Assembly: GCA_017462015.1 (NCBI GenBank)
Contig: JAFTRX010000026.1
Location: 1 to 64,000 of the forward strand
Origin: Lentisphaeria bacterium
Lineage (GTDB): Bacteria; Verrucomicrobiota; Lentisphaeria; Victivallales; Victivallaceae
Direction: 5' to 3'
DNA length: 64,000 nt
The notes below the pieces were generated by a model. The model saw nothing but the letters and a program-made list of their open reading frames with translations. It searched no databases and had not been told where the DNA came from. Shown here one piece after another: positions 8,639-15,944 of the stretch; the first letter of the stretch is position 1; the number at the start of each line of letters is the position of its first letter. The translations under genes were made by a program, and so were the position numbers.

Positions 8639-9322
8639 TTATTCAAATTTTTCCAGTTTCAATCCGGAAACTTTTTCCAGACGCCGCAGTACGGCACTTG
8701 CATCACTCTTTCTTGCCCGGTAACGGATGACCATATTGACCTTCAAGTTGCCGTCGGAATCTTTCCGGAATGAGTAGTTGCCGACCCGGAATCCCTTGAT
8801 GTTCAATGTCTCGATGGTTTTTTCCAGAGTATTTTCGCTCTTGGTGTGGAACGTTACATGGACATTGCGGCTTATCAATCCCAGATGACTGGAGCTTAAC
8901 CGCAGCAGCTCGAAACAGACAAGAGCCAATACGGTTGCCGCCATTCCCAGAACGTACATTCCTCCGCCGACCGCCATACCGATACCGGCGGCGACCCACA
9001 ATCCGGCGGCTGTGGTCAAGCCCTGAACTGCTTCTTTTTTGAAGATAATAATACCGGCACCCAGAAAACCGATGCCGCTGACGATCTGGGCGGCGACACG
9101 GCCCGGATCAAATTTTCCGTAACCGATAAGCGGCATCAAATCGCCGAAGCCGTGCTGGGAAACTATCATCATCAGCGAACTGCCAAGGGCCACCAGAAAG
9201 TGGGTACGGATACCCGCTTCTTTTGCCCGCAGTTCCCGCTCCAAACCGATACATGCACCCAACATTCCTGCGGTGCACAGCCTGATTATAAAGTCCAGAT
9301 CCGGACATTCCGGAAAAATCAT
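8639..9322 (-). CDS. MgtC/SapB family membrane protein
   Basis: This encodes a 227-residue protein with a hydrophobic N-terminal half of four to five transmembrane segments, including the family motif IGLERELRAKEAGIRTHFLVALGSS (quoted only as IGLERELRAK and GIRTHFLVALG). A cytoplasmic ACT-like C-terminal domain (~145-227) follows. MgtC proteins modulate Mg2+ homeostasis and F-type ATP synthase in pathogens; in other bacteria the role is poorly known. The start at 9322 was chosen over 9373 because GGAGGGA sits 7 bases upstream. A TATTGT/ACAATA dyad at 9346-9362 lies in the 5' region. Confidence 0.9.
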   Translation of the reverse strand: MIFPECPDLDFIIRLCTAGMLGACIGLERELRAKEAGIRTHFLVALGSSLMMIVSQHGFGDLMPLIGYGKFDPGRVAAQIVSGIGFLGAGIIIFKKEAVQGLTTAAGLWVAAGIGMAVGGGMYVLGMAATVLALVCFELLRLSSSHLGLISRNVHVTFHTKSENTLEKTIETLNIKGFRVGNYSFRKDSDGNLKVNMVIRYRARKSDASAVLRRLEKVSGLKLEKFE

Positions 9323-9448
9323 TTTGTCTCCCTCCATGAGTTTAATATTGTTCCGGACAATACTATACCCCATTTTTCATGATTTTTCAACTGATTTCTT
9401 CAAAAATCGCTTGAAAAGCATCCGTTTGCAGGGTAAATTTATCCCATT

Positions 9449-10282
9449 ATGAAATTAAATGCTTTGATTGAAAAATATGCAGAGAAGCTGAAATCTGCCG
9501 GGATCGAGAATTTTCAGAACGAAGCCCGTTGGCTGGTGCTGGAAACACTTGATCTCTCTTCGTCTGCCCTTTTTACCGGTCACACCGTAGATGCCGGAGC
9601 GTGTGCGGCGTTGGATGAACTGGTTTTGCGCCGTTGTCACCATGAACCTTTGCAGTATATTCTCGGGAATGCTCCATTCGGGGAGCTTGACTTGAAAGTT
9701 TCTCCTGCGGTACTGATCCCCCGCAGTGAGACTGAAGTTCTGGTGGAGTATGTGGTGAAGCATCTGCCGGAAGGCGGTTCGCTTTTGGATGTCGGTTGCG
9801 GCAGCGGCGCGATCGGTTTGCTTTCGGCGTACCGGCGGCGCGATATTACGGTGACAGCTCTGGATAAAAGCCCTGCTGCGCTGGAAGTTGCCGGAACAAA
9901 TGCCCGGCAATTATCTCTTGATGACAGGATGATCTTCAAAGAGAGTGATTTGCTCTCCGTCTTGGAAAAAGAAAAATTCAATATCATAGCCGCCAACTTG
10001 CCTTATGTCACTTTTGATGAGTATAAAACTCTTGCTCCGGAGGTGCGCGATTTTGAACCGCAGCTGGCTCTGACCGCCTGTGATGAAGGGATGGCATTGA
10101 TTTTTGAATTGATAAGAACAGCTCCGGGTTTTCTGTTTTCCGGCGGGCGGATCGTATTGGAGATGTCTCCGCATCAGACTTCAAGGGCAGAGGCGGCGTT
10201 GACGGAGAACGGTTTTTCCGGAATTGAAGTTATCCCTGACCAGTTTGGTAAAATGCGCTTTGTGGCGGCAATACTCCAGTGA
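9449..10282 (+). CDS. prmC: Release factor glutamine methyltransferase PrmC
   Basis: This encodes a 277-residue SAM-dependent methyltransferase that modifies the GGQ glutamine of release factors. The N-terminal helical domain is followed by the SAM-binding LLDVGCGSGAIGL motif (~112-124) and by NLPYV, the NPPY-type active-site motif with Leu at position 2. Length is typical. It is divergent from mgtC and probably transcribed alone, since a strong promoter for the next operon lies right after it. The substrate gene prfB is present in this window at 28425-29519. Confidence 0.95.
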   Translation: MKLNALIEKYAEKLKSAGIENFQNEARWLVLETLDLSSSALFTGHTVDAGACAALDELVLRRCHHEPLQYILGNAPFGELDLKVSPAVLIPRSETEVLVEYVVKHLPEGGSLLDVGCGSGAIGLLSAYRRRDITVTALDKSPAALEVAGTNARQLSLDDRMIFKESDLLSVLEKEKFNIIAANLPYVTFDEYKTLAPEVRDFEPQLALTACDEGMALIFELIRTAPGFLFSGGRIVLEMSPHQTSRAEAALTENGFSGIEVIPDQFGKMRFVAAILQ

Positions 10283-10298
10283 AAAGACACCTGCATTC

Positions 10299-10327
10299 TT
10301 GACAAAGATGCTTGATGGTGTTATATT
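10299..10327 (+). promoter_or_regulatory. Promoter of rfbFGH-pepD
   Basis: A consensus TTGACA (10299-10304), a 17-base spacer and TATATT (10322-10327) lie 57 bases before the rfbF start. The spacer ends in TGGTGT, giving an extended -10-like context. Confidence 0.8.
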
Positions 10328-10384
10328 CTCTATATGATATAGTATGATGACAATGTCCTGAATTTTGGAGCATAGTATAAACTT

Positions 10385-11206
10385 ATGAGTTGTGAAAATT
10401 CCAAGATGCCGCCGGTGATGATATTGTGCGGCGGACGCGGCACCCGTTTGCGGGAAGTCACTGAATTGCTGCCGAAACCGATGGTTCCCATCGGTGATTT
10501 TCCGGTAGTGTGGCATATCATGAAAAGTTACGCTGCGTTCGGCGTGCGGCGTTTTATCCTTTGTCTGGGGTACAAACGGGAGGAGTTTGTGAACTTTTTT
10601 CTCAACTACCGAGCCCGGACAAGTGATATTACTTTGACTTTGGGAAATGAACCGCAGATGACCTTTCACCGGGGAGATGATGAAGCGGATTGGCAGGTTA
10701 CTCTTGCTTCGACAGGACTGGATACGATGACCGGAGGGCGGGTGTTGAAAGCTTCCCGCTATCTGGCTCCGGAGGATGAAAACTTCTTTCTCACCTACGG
10801 CGATGGAGTAGCTGATATCGACCTCGGAGAATTGTATCAGCACCACCTTGCCGGCGGCAAAATGCTGACCATCAGCGCCGTGCATCCGGAGGGACGTTTC
10901 GGCGAACTGGAGTTTGACGGCGATACGGTGTTGGCGTTCAATGAAAAACCGTTGCGCCGCGCCGGATTTATCAATGGCGGATTCATGGTCGCCAGACGTG
11001 AAGTTGTGGAACGTTATCTGGCGGGGAAGCCGGATCGCTTCTTTGAAGCTGAACCAATGGGACAGATCGCCGCCGACGGTGAAATGCGTTTGTTCCGGCA
11101 TGAAGGATTCTGGCAGTGTATGGATAATCCCCGGGAATACAAGATGCTCAACGAATTGTGGGAAAGCGGCAGTGCGCCGTGGACCCGTTTCTGGAAAAAG
11201 AGTTGA
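10385..11206 (+). CDS. rfbF: Glucose-1-phosphate cytidylyltransferase
   Basis: This encodes a 273-residue nucleotidyltransferase making CDP-glucose from CTP and glucose-1-phosphate, the first step to CDP-3,6-dideoxyhexoses. The N-terminal signature is MILCGGRGTRLRE followed by LPKPMVPIG. Later motifs include TYGDGVADID and FINGGFMV, typical of RfbF. It is the first gene after a strong promoter, and the rfbG ATG lies 2 bases after its stop, so coupling is likely. Confidence 0.95.
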   Translation: MSCENSKMPPVMILCGGRGTRLREVTELLPKPMVPIGDFPVVWHIMKSYAAFGVRRFILCLGYKREEFVNFFLNYRARTSDITLTLGNEPQMTFHRGDDEADWQVTLASTGLDTMTGGRVLKASRYLAPEDENFFLTYGDGVADIDLGELYQHHLAGGKMLTISAVHPEGRFGELEFDGDTVLAFNEKPLRRAGFINGGFMVARREVVERYLAGKPDRFFEAEPMGQIAADGEMRLFRHEGFWQCMDNPREYKMLNELWESGSAPWTRFWKKS

Positions 11207-11208
11207 TT

Positions 11209-12282
11209 ATGTTTGACAACATTTATGCCGGACGGCGGGTGCTGGTAACCGGTGACAGCGGTTTCAAAGGGTCATTCCTTGCATTGTGGCTGCAGCAGCT
11301 TGGCGCTGAAATTTGTGGAATATCCCTGCCGATGCCGGGAGAACTCTCTCACTTTGCCGTATTGAAAGAGCGCCGCTGGAACCATGTTGATTGCGATATC
11401 CGTGACCGGGAAAAGCTGGCGGCAGTGGTTCGTGATTTTGCTCCGGAAGTGGTCTTTCATCTGGCGGCACAACCGCTGGTGCGGTTGAGTTACAGAGAAA
11501 GTGCCGCGACATTCGACACCAATGTTATTGGTACGCTGAATCTGCTTGAGGCGTTGCGGCAGACTCCGGAAGTGCGGGCGGCTGTGATCGTGACCAGCGA
11601 CAAATGCTACGAGAACCGCGAGGATGGCATCCCCTGCGTTGAAAGTGATCCTATGGGCGGTTTTGATCCGTACAGCGCCTCCAAAGGGTGTGCTGAACTT
11701 GTTGTCAGCTGTTATCGCAACAGCTTTTTTGCCGATGGGAAATGTCTGATTGCCAGTGCGCGCGCCGGAAACGTTATCGGCGGCGGAGATTGGGCGGATG
11801 ACCGGTTGATACCTGATTTGATGCGCGGTGCGGCTTCCGGCGTGGAAGCAGTGATCCGGCATCCGGAAGCGGTACGCCCCTGGCAGCATGTTTTTGAGCC
11901 GTTGTCCGGTTATTTGCTGTTGGGCGCCCGACTGTATCAGGGGCGTTCTGAATTTGCCGGAGGGTGGAACTTCGGTCCGCTGGATGATGAATCGTTGCCG
12001 GTGGGAGAGGTGGTACAGATAATGCAGCGTTTCTGGGAAAAATTAAAGTACCGCATTGAAGCTGATCCAGAGGCGCTGCACGAGGCAAAACTTCTCCGTT
12101 TGAACTGCCGCAAGAGCCGGGACGTTCTGGCGTGGCACGGAGTGTGGAATATTGAAACTGCGCTGGAGATGACGGCGAGGTGGTATGCTGCATTTTACGA
12201 AGAGCAGAAAGTTTTGAGTTTGCCGATGCTTGAAGAGTATATCTGTGCGGCACAGAAAAAGGGTTTGATATGGACAAAGTGA
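11209..12282 (+). CDS. rfbG: CDP-glucose 4,6-dehydratase
   Basis: This encodes a 357-residue short-chain dehydrogenase/reductase of the extended type. It converts CDP-glucose to CDP-4-keto-6-deoxyglucose. The NAD-binding motif VTGDSGFKGSFL lies near residue 13; FDTNVIGT and YSASKGCAEL (catalytic Tyr and Lys) follow. The start at 11209 was chosen because it lies just after the rfbF stop and aligns with the family N-terminus. It overlaps rfbH by 13 bases. Confidence 0.95.
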   Translation: MFDNIYAGRRVLVTGDSGFKGSFLALWLQQLGAEICGISLPMPGELSHFAVLKERRWNHVDCDIRDREKLAAVVRDFAPEVVFHLAAQPLVRLSYRESAATFDTNVIGTLNLLEALRQTPEVRAAVIVTSDKCYENREDGIPCVESDPMGGFDPYSASKGCAELVVSCYRNSFFADGKCLIASARAGNVIGGGDWADDRLIPDLMRGAASGVEAVIRHPEAVRPWQHVFEPLSGYLLLGARLYQGRSEFAGGWNFGPLDDESLPVGEVVQIMQRFWEKLKYRIEADPEALHEAKLLRLNCRKSRDVLAWHGVWNIETALEMTARWYAAFYEEQKVLSLPMLEEYICAAQKKGLIWTK

Positions 12283-13592
12283 AAGAATTGCACGATGAGA
12301 TCATCGCCAAAGTGGGAGAGTATTACCGTCTGGTGCATGGCAAAAGCAAAGATTTTGTTCCCGGCGTGGATAAAGTAAATTATGCCGGACGGGTCTTCGA
12401 TGAGAGCGAAATGAAAAATCTTGCCGACTCGGCACTGGAATTCTGGCTCACTGCCGGACGGTATGCCGCCATGTTTGAGCGGAAACTTGCGGAGTTGCTG
12501 AAGGTGAAATATGCGTTGCTGGTCAACTCCGGATCATCGGCAAATTTGTTGGCATTTATGGCGCTGACCAGTCCGCTTCTTGGAGAAAGGCGCATCCGGA
12601 GAGGAGATGAAGTCATCACGGTTGCGTGCGGTTTTCCCACGACTGTCGCTCCCGTTATTCAGTATGGAGCAGTGCCGGTGTTTGTCGATGTGGAACTGGG
12701 AAGTGCCAATATCATTTGTGAACAATTGGAAAGTGCCCGTTCTGAAAAGACCCGTGCAGTCATGCTGGCGCATACACTGGGTAATCCCTTTGATCTGGAA
12801 AAAGTTGCCGCATTCTGCCGGAAGTACGGTTTGTTTCTTATTGAAGATAATTGCGATGCTCTGGGCTCAGCTTACAAGGGGAAAGCCACCGGAAGCTGGG
12901 GCGACATCGGTACATCAAGTTTTTATCCGCCGCACCATTTGACCATGGGGGAGGGGGGAGCAGTTTATACCTCTGATCCGCTGTTGCACCGGATCCTGAA
13001 ATCGATGCGGGATTGGGGACGGGACTGTCATTGTGATTCCGGGCGGGATAATGCCTGCGGCTGCCGTTTCAACGGGCAGTTCGGAACTCTGCCGTTCGGG
13101 TATGACCACAAGTATGTCTACAGTCACTTCGGCTACAATTTGAAAGCAACGGATCTGCAGGCGGCGATCGGTGTGGCGCAGTTGGACAAGGTTGCCGGAT
13201 TTACCGCCAGACGGAAAGAGAATTTTGAGTATCTGTATGCGCATCTTGCGGATATCAAAGAGTTGCAGTTGTTTGAAAAATTGCCGGAAGCTGATCCCTC
13301 ATGGTTCGGATTTTTGATGACCCTCCGTCCGGGGTGCGGCTGTGAACGCAACGATTTTTCCAAATATCTGGAAGACAACAAAATCCAGACCCGCAACCTC
13401 TTTGCCGGAAATCTTACCCGTCATCCCTGTTTTGACGGTTTGGTCGAAGGGGAGGATTTCCGCATCGTTGGGGAGTTGAAAAACACTGATATATTGATGA
13501 ATAATGCAGTGTGGATCGGTGTTTACCCGGGAATGGGAACCGCGCAGCTGGATTATATGATTGAAAAAATACGGAAATTTTTCAATAAGTAA
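12270..13592 (+). CDS. rfbH: CDP-4-keto-6-deoxyglucose-3-dehydrase (E1)
   Basis: This encodes a 440-residue PMP and [2Fe-2S] enzyme that removes the C3 hydroxyl in 3,6-dideoxyhexose synthesis. The PLP lysine of aminotransferases is replaced by His in PPHHLTMGEGG (His222/223). The cluster ligands match the E1 pattern C-X57-C-X1-C-X7-C exactly (Cys195, Cys253, Cys255, Cys263). The start overlaps rfbG. Known E1 enzymes need a partner reductase (E3, ascD/rfbI), which is not in this cluster. The final sugar (paratose, abequose, ascarylose or other) cannot be told. Confidence 0.96.
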   Translation: MDKVKELHDEIIAKVGEYYRLVHGKSKDFVPGVDKVNYAGRVFDESEMKNLADSALEFWLTAGRYAAMFERKLAELLKVKYALLVNSGSSANLLAFMALTSPLLGERRIRRGDEVITVACGFPTTVAPVIQYGAVPVFVDVELGSANIICEQLESARSEKTRAVMLAHTLGNPFDLEKVAAFCRKYGLFLIEDNCDALGSAYKGKATGSWGDIGTSSFYPPHHLTMGEGGAVYTSDPLLHRILKSMRDWGRDCHCDSGRDNACGCRFNGQFGTLPFGYDHKYVYSHFGYNLKATDLQAAIGVAQLDKVAGFTARRKENFEYLYAHLADIKELQLFEKLPEADPSWFGFLMTLRPGCGCERNDFSKYLEDNKIQTRNLFAGNLTRHPCFDGLVEGEDFRIVGELKNTDILMNNAVWIGVYPGMGTAQLDYMIEKIRKFFNK

Positions 13593-13607
13593 GAATGGTA
13601 AATAAAA

Positions 13608-15035
13608 ATGAGTGAAATAGCATCTCTTTCTCCTTCCGCAGTGTGGGAGGTTTTTGATTTGGTTTGTTCTGTACCGCATCCGTCCGGGCACGAAGCGGCT
13701 TTGGCGGACGCGCTGATCAAATATGCTGAACAAAGAAGTTTGCATTGCCGGAAAGATGCTGCAGGCAATTTGCGTATCGACCGGGATGCCGCCCCGGGAT
13801 TTGAAGATGTGCCGCGGATAATTTTTCAGGCGCATTTGGATATGGTTCCGGTTGCGGATGATGAGAGTTTCGATTTTCTCACCCAGGCAATTGAACCATA
13901 TATCGACGGCGATGTGGTGCGTGCAAGAGGAACCACTTTGGGCGGTGATGACGGCTCCGGGATAGCGATCGCCATGGCGCTTCTGTGTGATAAAAATTTG
14001 CAATGCGGCGCCATCAGTGCTGTGTTTACCGTCAGCGAGGAGACCGGATTGATTGGAGCTGCGGCATTGGAAGAGGATATGTTGGACGGCAAATATCTGA
14101 TAAACCTTGACTGCGGTCCGGTGGGAAGGGCAACTATCGGTTGTGCCGGCGGTGCGCGGCAGGAGTTTGTCATTGTTCCGGAACGGGAAAAGTCTGCCGC
14201 AGAAGGGAACGCGTTTAAAGTCGTGCTGGATGGCTTGCCCGGTGGACACTCCGGGGATTGCATCGACAAGAATCGCGGTAATGCGATCAAGTCGCTTGCC
14301 GGTTTTCTGCTGGCGCAAAAACAGCTCAAATTGTGTTCGTTCAACTCCGGAAATGCCGACAATGCCATTCCGCACGAAGCCCGGGCGGAAATCATTTTCA
14401 GCGGCGATATCGAACAGTTGAAGAGTGCGGCGACCGTTTTCTCCGGTATCCTCAATGGCGAATTGCAGCGCAAGAGCGTGACGATAGAGATCATTCCGTG
14501 TGAACGTCCGGCAATGCAGTTCAGCGACAGATTTCAAGAGGAGCTGCTTACCGCATTGGCGCTTGCTCCCAATGGCGCATTTGAACGGGATGAAGAGCTT
14601 GGCATTGTCAAAACCAGTTCCAATCTGGCGGCGGTTTTTACTGAAGCGGAACAACTGCGCATCCGTACCAGTCAGCGCAGTTTGGCCGATGAGTGCCGGG
14701 AACAGGCAAGCGCGATGCTGGCAGCTCATTTCGGCACATTCGGAGCTGTTGGCACAGTGAGCAGTTCATATCCCGGCTGGACGCCGCGTCCTGATTGCAA
14801 GCTGGTCAGTGTCTGCCGGAACTTGTGGGAAAAATACGCCGGAAGTGCGTTGCAGCTGGAAGCTATACATGCCGGTTTGGAGTGCGGCATGTTCGGGCGC
14901 AAAAATCCGGAGTTGGAACTTATTTCCCTGGGCCCCGGGGCGCCGGGATGTCACACGACCAAAGAGTATGTGAAGATCGACAATGTGAAAATCCTTTACG
15001 GATTTTTGCAGCAGTTGGTATGCGAATTGAAGTAA
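13608..15035 (+). CDS. pepD: Xaa-His dipeptidase (aminoacyl-histidine dipeptidase, M20)
   Basis: This encodes a 475-residue dizinc peptidase of the PepD/M20C family. Recognisable metal and catalytic motifs are VCSVPHPSGHE, IFQAHLDMVP (zinc His and catalytic Asp), LGGDDGSGIA (bridging Asp), FTVSEETGLIGA (catalytic Glu and zinc Glu) and a C-terminal HAGLECG. There is no signal peptide, so it acts on cytoplasmic dipeptides. It lies 15 bases after rfbH and probably shares its transcript, but there is no evident functional link. Confidence 0.95.
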   Translation: MSEIASLSPSAVWEVFDLVCSVPHPSGHEAALADALIKYAEQRSLHCRKDAAGNLRIDRDAAPGFEDVPRIIFQAHLDMVPVADDESFDFLTQAIEPYIDGDVVRARGTTLGGDDGSGIAIAMALLCDKNLQCGAISAVFTVSEETGLIGAAALEEDMLDGKYLINLDCGPVGRATIGCAGGARQEFVIVPEREKSAAEGNAFKVVLDGLPGGHSGDCIDKNRGNAIKSLAGFLLAQKQLKLCSFNSGNADNAIPHEARAEIIFSGDIEQLKSAATVFSGILNGELQRKSVTIEIIPCERPAMQFSDRFQEELLTALALAPNGAFERDEELGIVKTSSNLAAVFTEAEQLRIRTSQRSLADECREQASAMLAAHFGTFGAVGTVSSSYPGWTPRPDCKLVSVCRNLWEKYAGSALQLEAIHAGLECGMFGRKNPELELISLGPGAPGCHTTKEYVKIDNVKILYGFLQQLVCELK

Positions 15036-15104
15036 GATGAGGTAAAAAAGCTCTGTTGAAGCCGGTTTGGATGGTGTTTTTTTCCAGTAACAGCTTTTTC
15101 TGGT

Positions 15105-15132
15105 TTGAATTTGATATTTTTTATGTTATATT
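15105..15132 (+). promoter_or_regulatory. Promoter upstream of structured RNA
   Basis: TTGAAT (15105-15110), a 16-base spacer and TATATT (15127-15132). The expected start near 15139 leads into a small ACCGG/CCGGT hairpin (15144-15160) and seven T (15170-15176), before the second -10-like TATATT at 15183-15188. Confidence 0.6.
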
Positions 15133-15182
15133 ATTAGCTGAATAACCGGTAACTTGCCGGTCATTGGGCTTTTTTTAACCGT

Positions 15183-15362
15183 TATATTTCCGCAAACATA
15201 CCAGAAACCGACCAAATAAACTGCTTGTTTTTGCGAACCATAGGTGGAATGTATCCGGTAGGATTGTGTCCTTATCACATCTTGCCGGACGTTCTCTGGC
15301 ATCGGTTCGCAGGCTCTTGGTCGGGCCTCTGGTATAGTGTCCGGGGCGTTCGGTCTTTTTTA
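15183..15362 (+). ncRNA. Rod-shaped structured RNA candidate, 6S-like architecture
   Basis: A -10-like TATATT (15183-15188) would start RNA near 15195. From there a long imperfect hairpin is evident: ATACCAGA with TCTGGTAT and CCGACCAA with TTGGTCGG (left arm 15198-15215, right arm 15317-15335); an internal bubble of 16 and 5 bases; TGCGAACC (15232-15239) with GGTTCGCA (15304-15311); a large symmetric bubble; and a terminal stem beginning TCCGG (15254-15258) with CCGGA (15285-15289). A T-rich run ends it (15355-15365). A closing stem, a central bubble and a terminal stem at about 145-165 nt fit 6S RNA, but I cannot match conserved 6S sequence. A leader element of the following gene is the alternative. 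Confidence 0.5.
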
Positions 15363-15412
15363 TTTTCACAGCTCCGCTGTCCCCGGAGAATTTAAGAGCA
15401 AAGGGAGGACAG

Positions 15413-15931
15413 GTGAGAACATGGGTTGAACCGCGGGATATCAAACTTCTGTTGTGGGAGAAGTTGAATACATTGCGAGGATTTGCAGAAGACATTGCGA
15501 CGATGGCAGAGTTGCCGCAAGGAGAATTGCAATCTTTTCATGCCGAATTGGTTATGGTCTCTGCACATCCGGCCGGAGAACGGGATTTGTTTTTCTTTTG
15601 CACCATAGACGGGAAAGAGTATGTGACACTGCTTGAATTGGGGGTGAGGCAAACGGTGGAGCGGCCCATCTTCTGCCGGAACAAAGTCCGGACACTTATG
15701 AGAAATTACGGCAAAGTTTTCAAGGGATGCTTTTATGCTCTCATTGCTGCTGATGCAACATTGGCGTGCAACGATATTGCCGGGGAATATCCCAGAAAAA
15801 TCTCATTCAGTACTCTGCTCCGGAGTCTGGAAAAATTGACACCGGAACAGAAAAATTTCTATTCCGGTGTTTTTGACAATGTCGTCATCCGTGATAACTA
15901 TATCCCCAGCGGCTTTATGCTGTTGAAGTGA
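15413..15931 (+). CDS. Protein of unknown function (172 aa)
   Basis: I do not recognise this soluble 172-residue protein. It has no signal peptide or membrane segment. The N-terminal third is acidic and helical, a beta-rich middle (ERDLFFFCTIDGKEYVTLLELG) is visible in part, and the C-terminus ends GFMLLK. The only in-frame start near a ribosome site is GTG 15413, with GGGAGG 4 bases upstream. It follows the structured RNA candidate by about 50 bases and converges on the beta-helix gene, whose stop is 13 bases away. It may be read from the promoters at 15105 and 15183. Confidence 0.6.
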   Translation: MRTWVEPRDIKLLLWEKLNTLRGFAEDIATMAELPQGELQSFHAELVMVSAHPAGERDLFFFCTIDGKEYVTLLELGVRQTVERPIFCRNKVRTLMRNYGKVFKGCFYALIAADATLACNDIAGEYPRKISFSTLLRSLEKLTPEQKNFYSGVFDNVVIRDNYIPSGFMLLK

Positions 15932-15944
15932 AGCGCGCCGGAGT

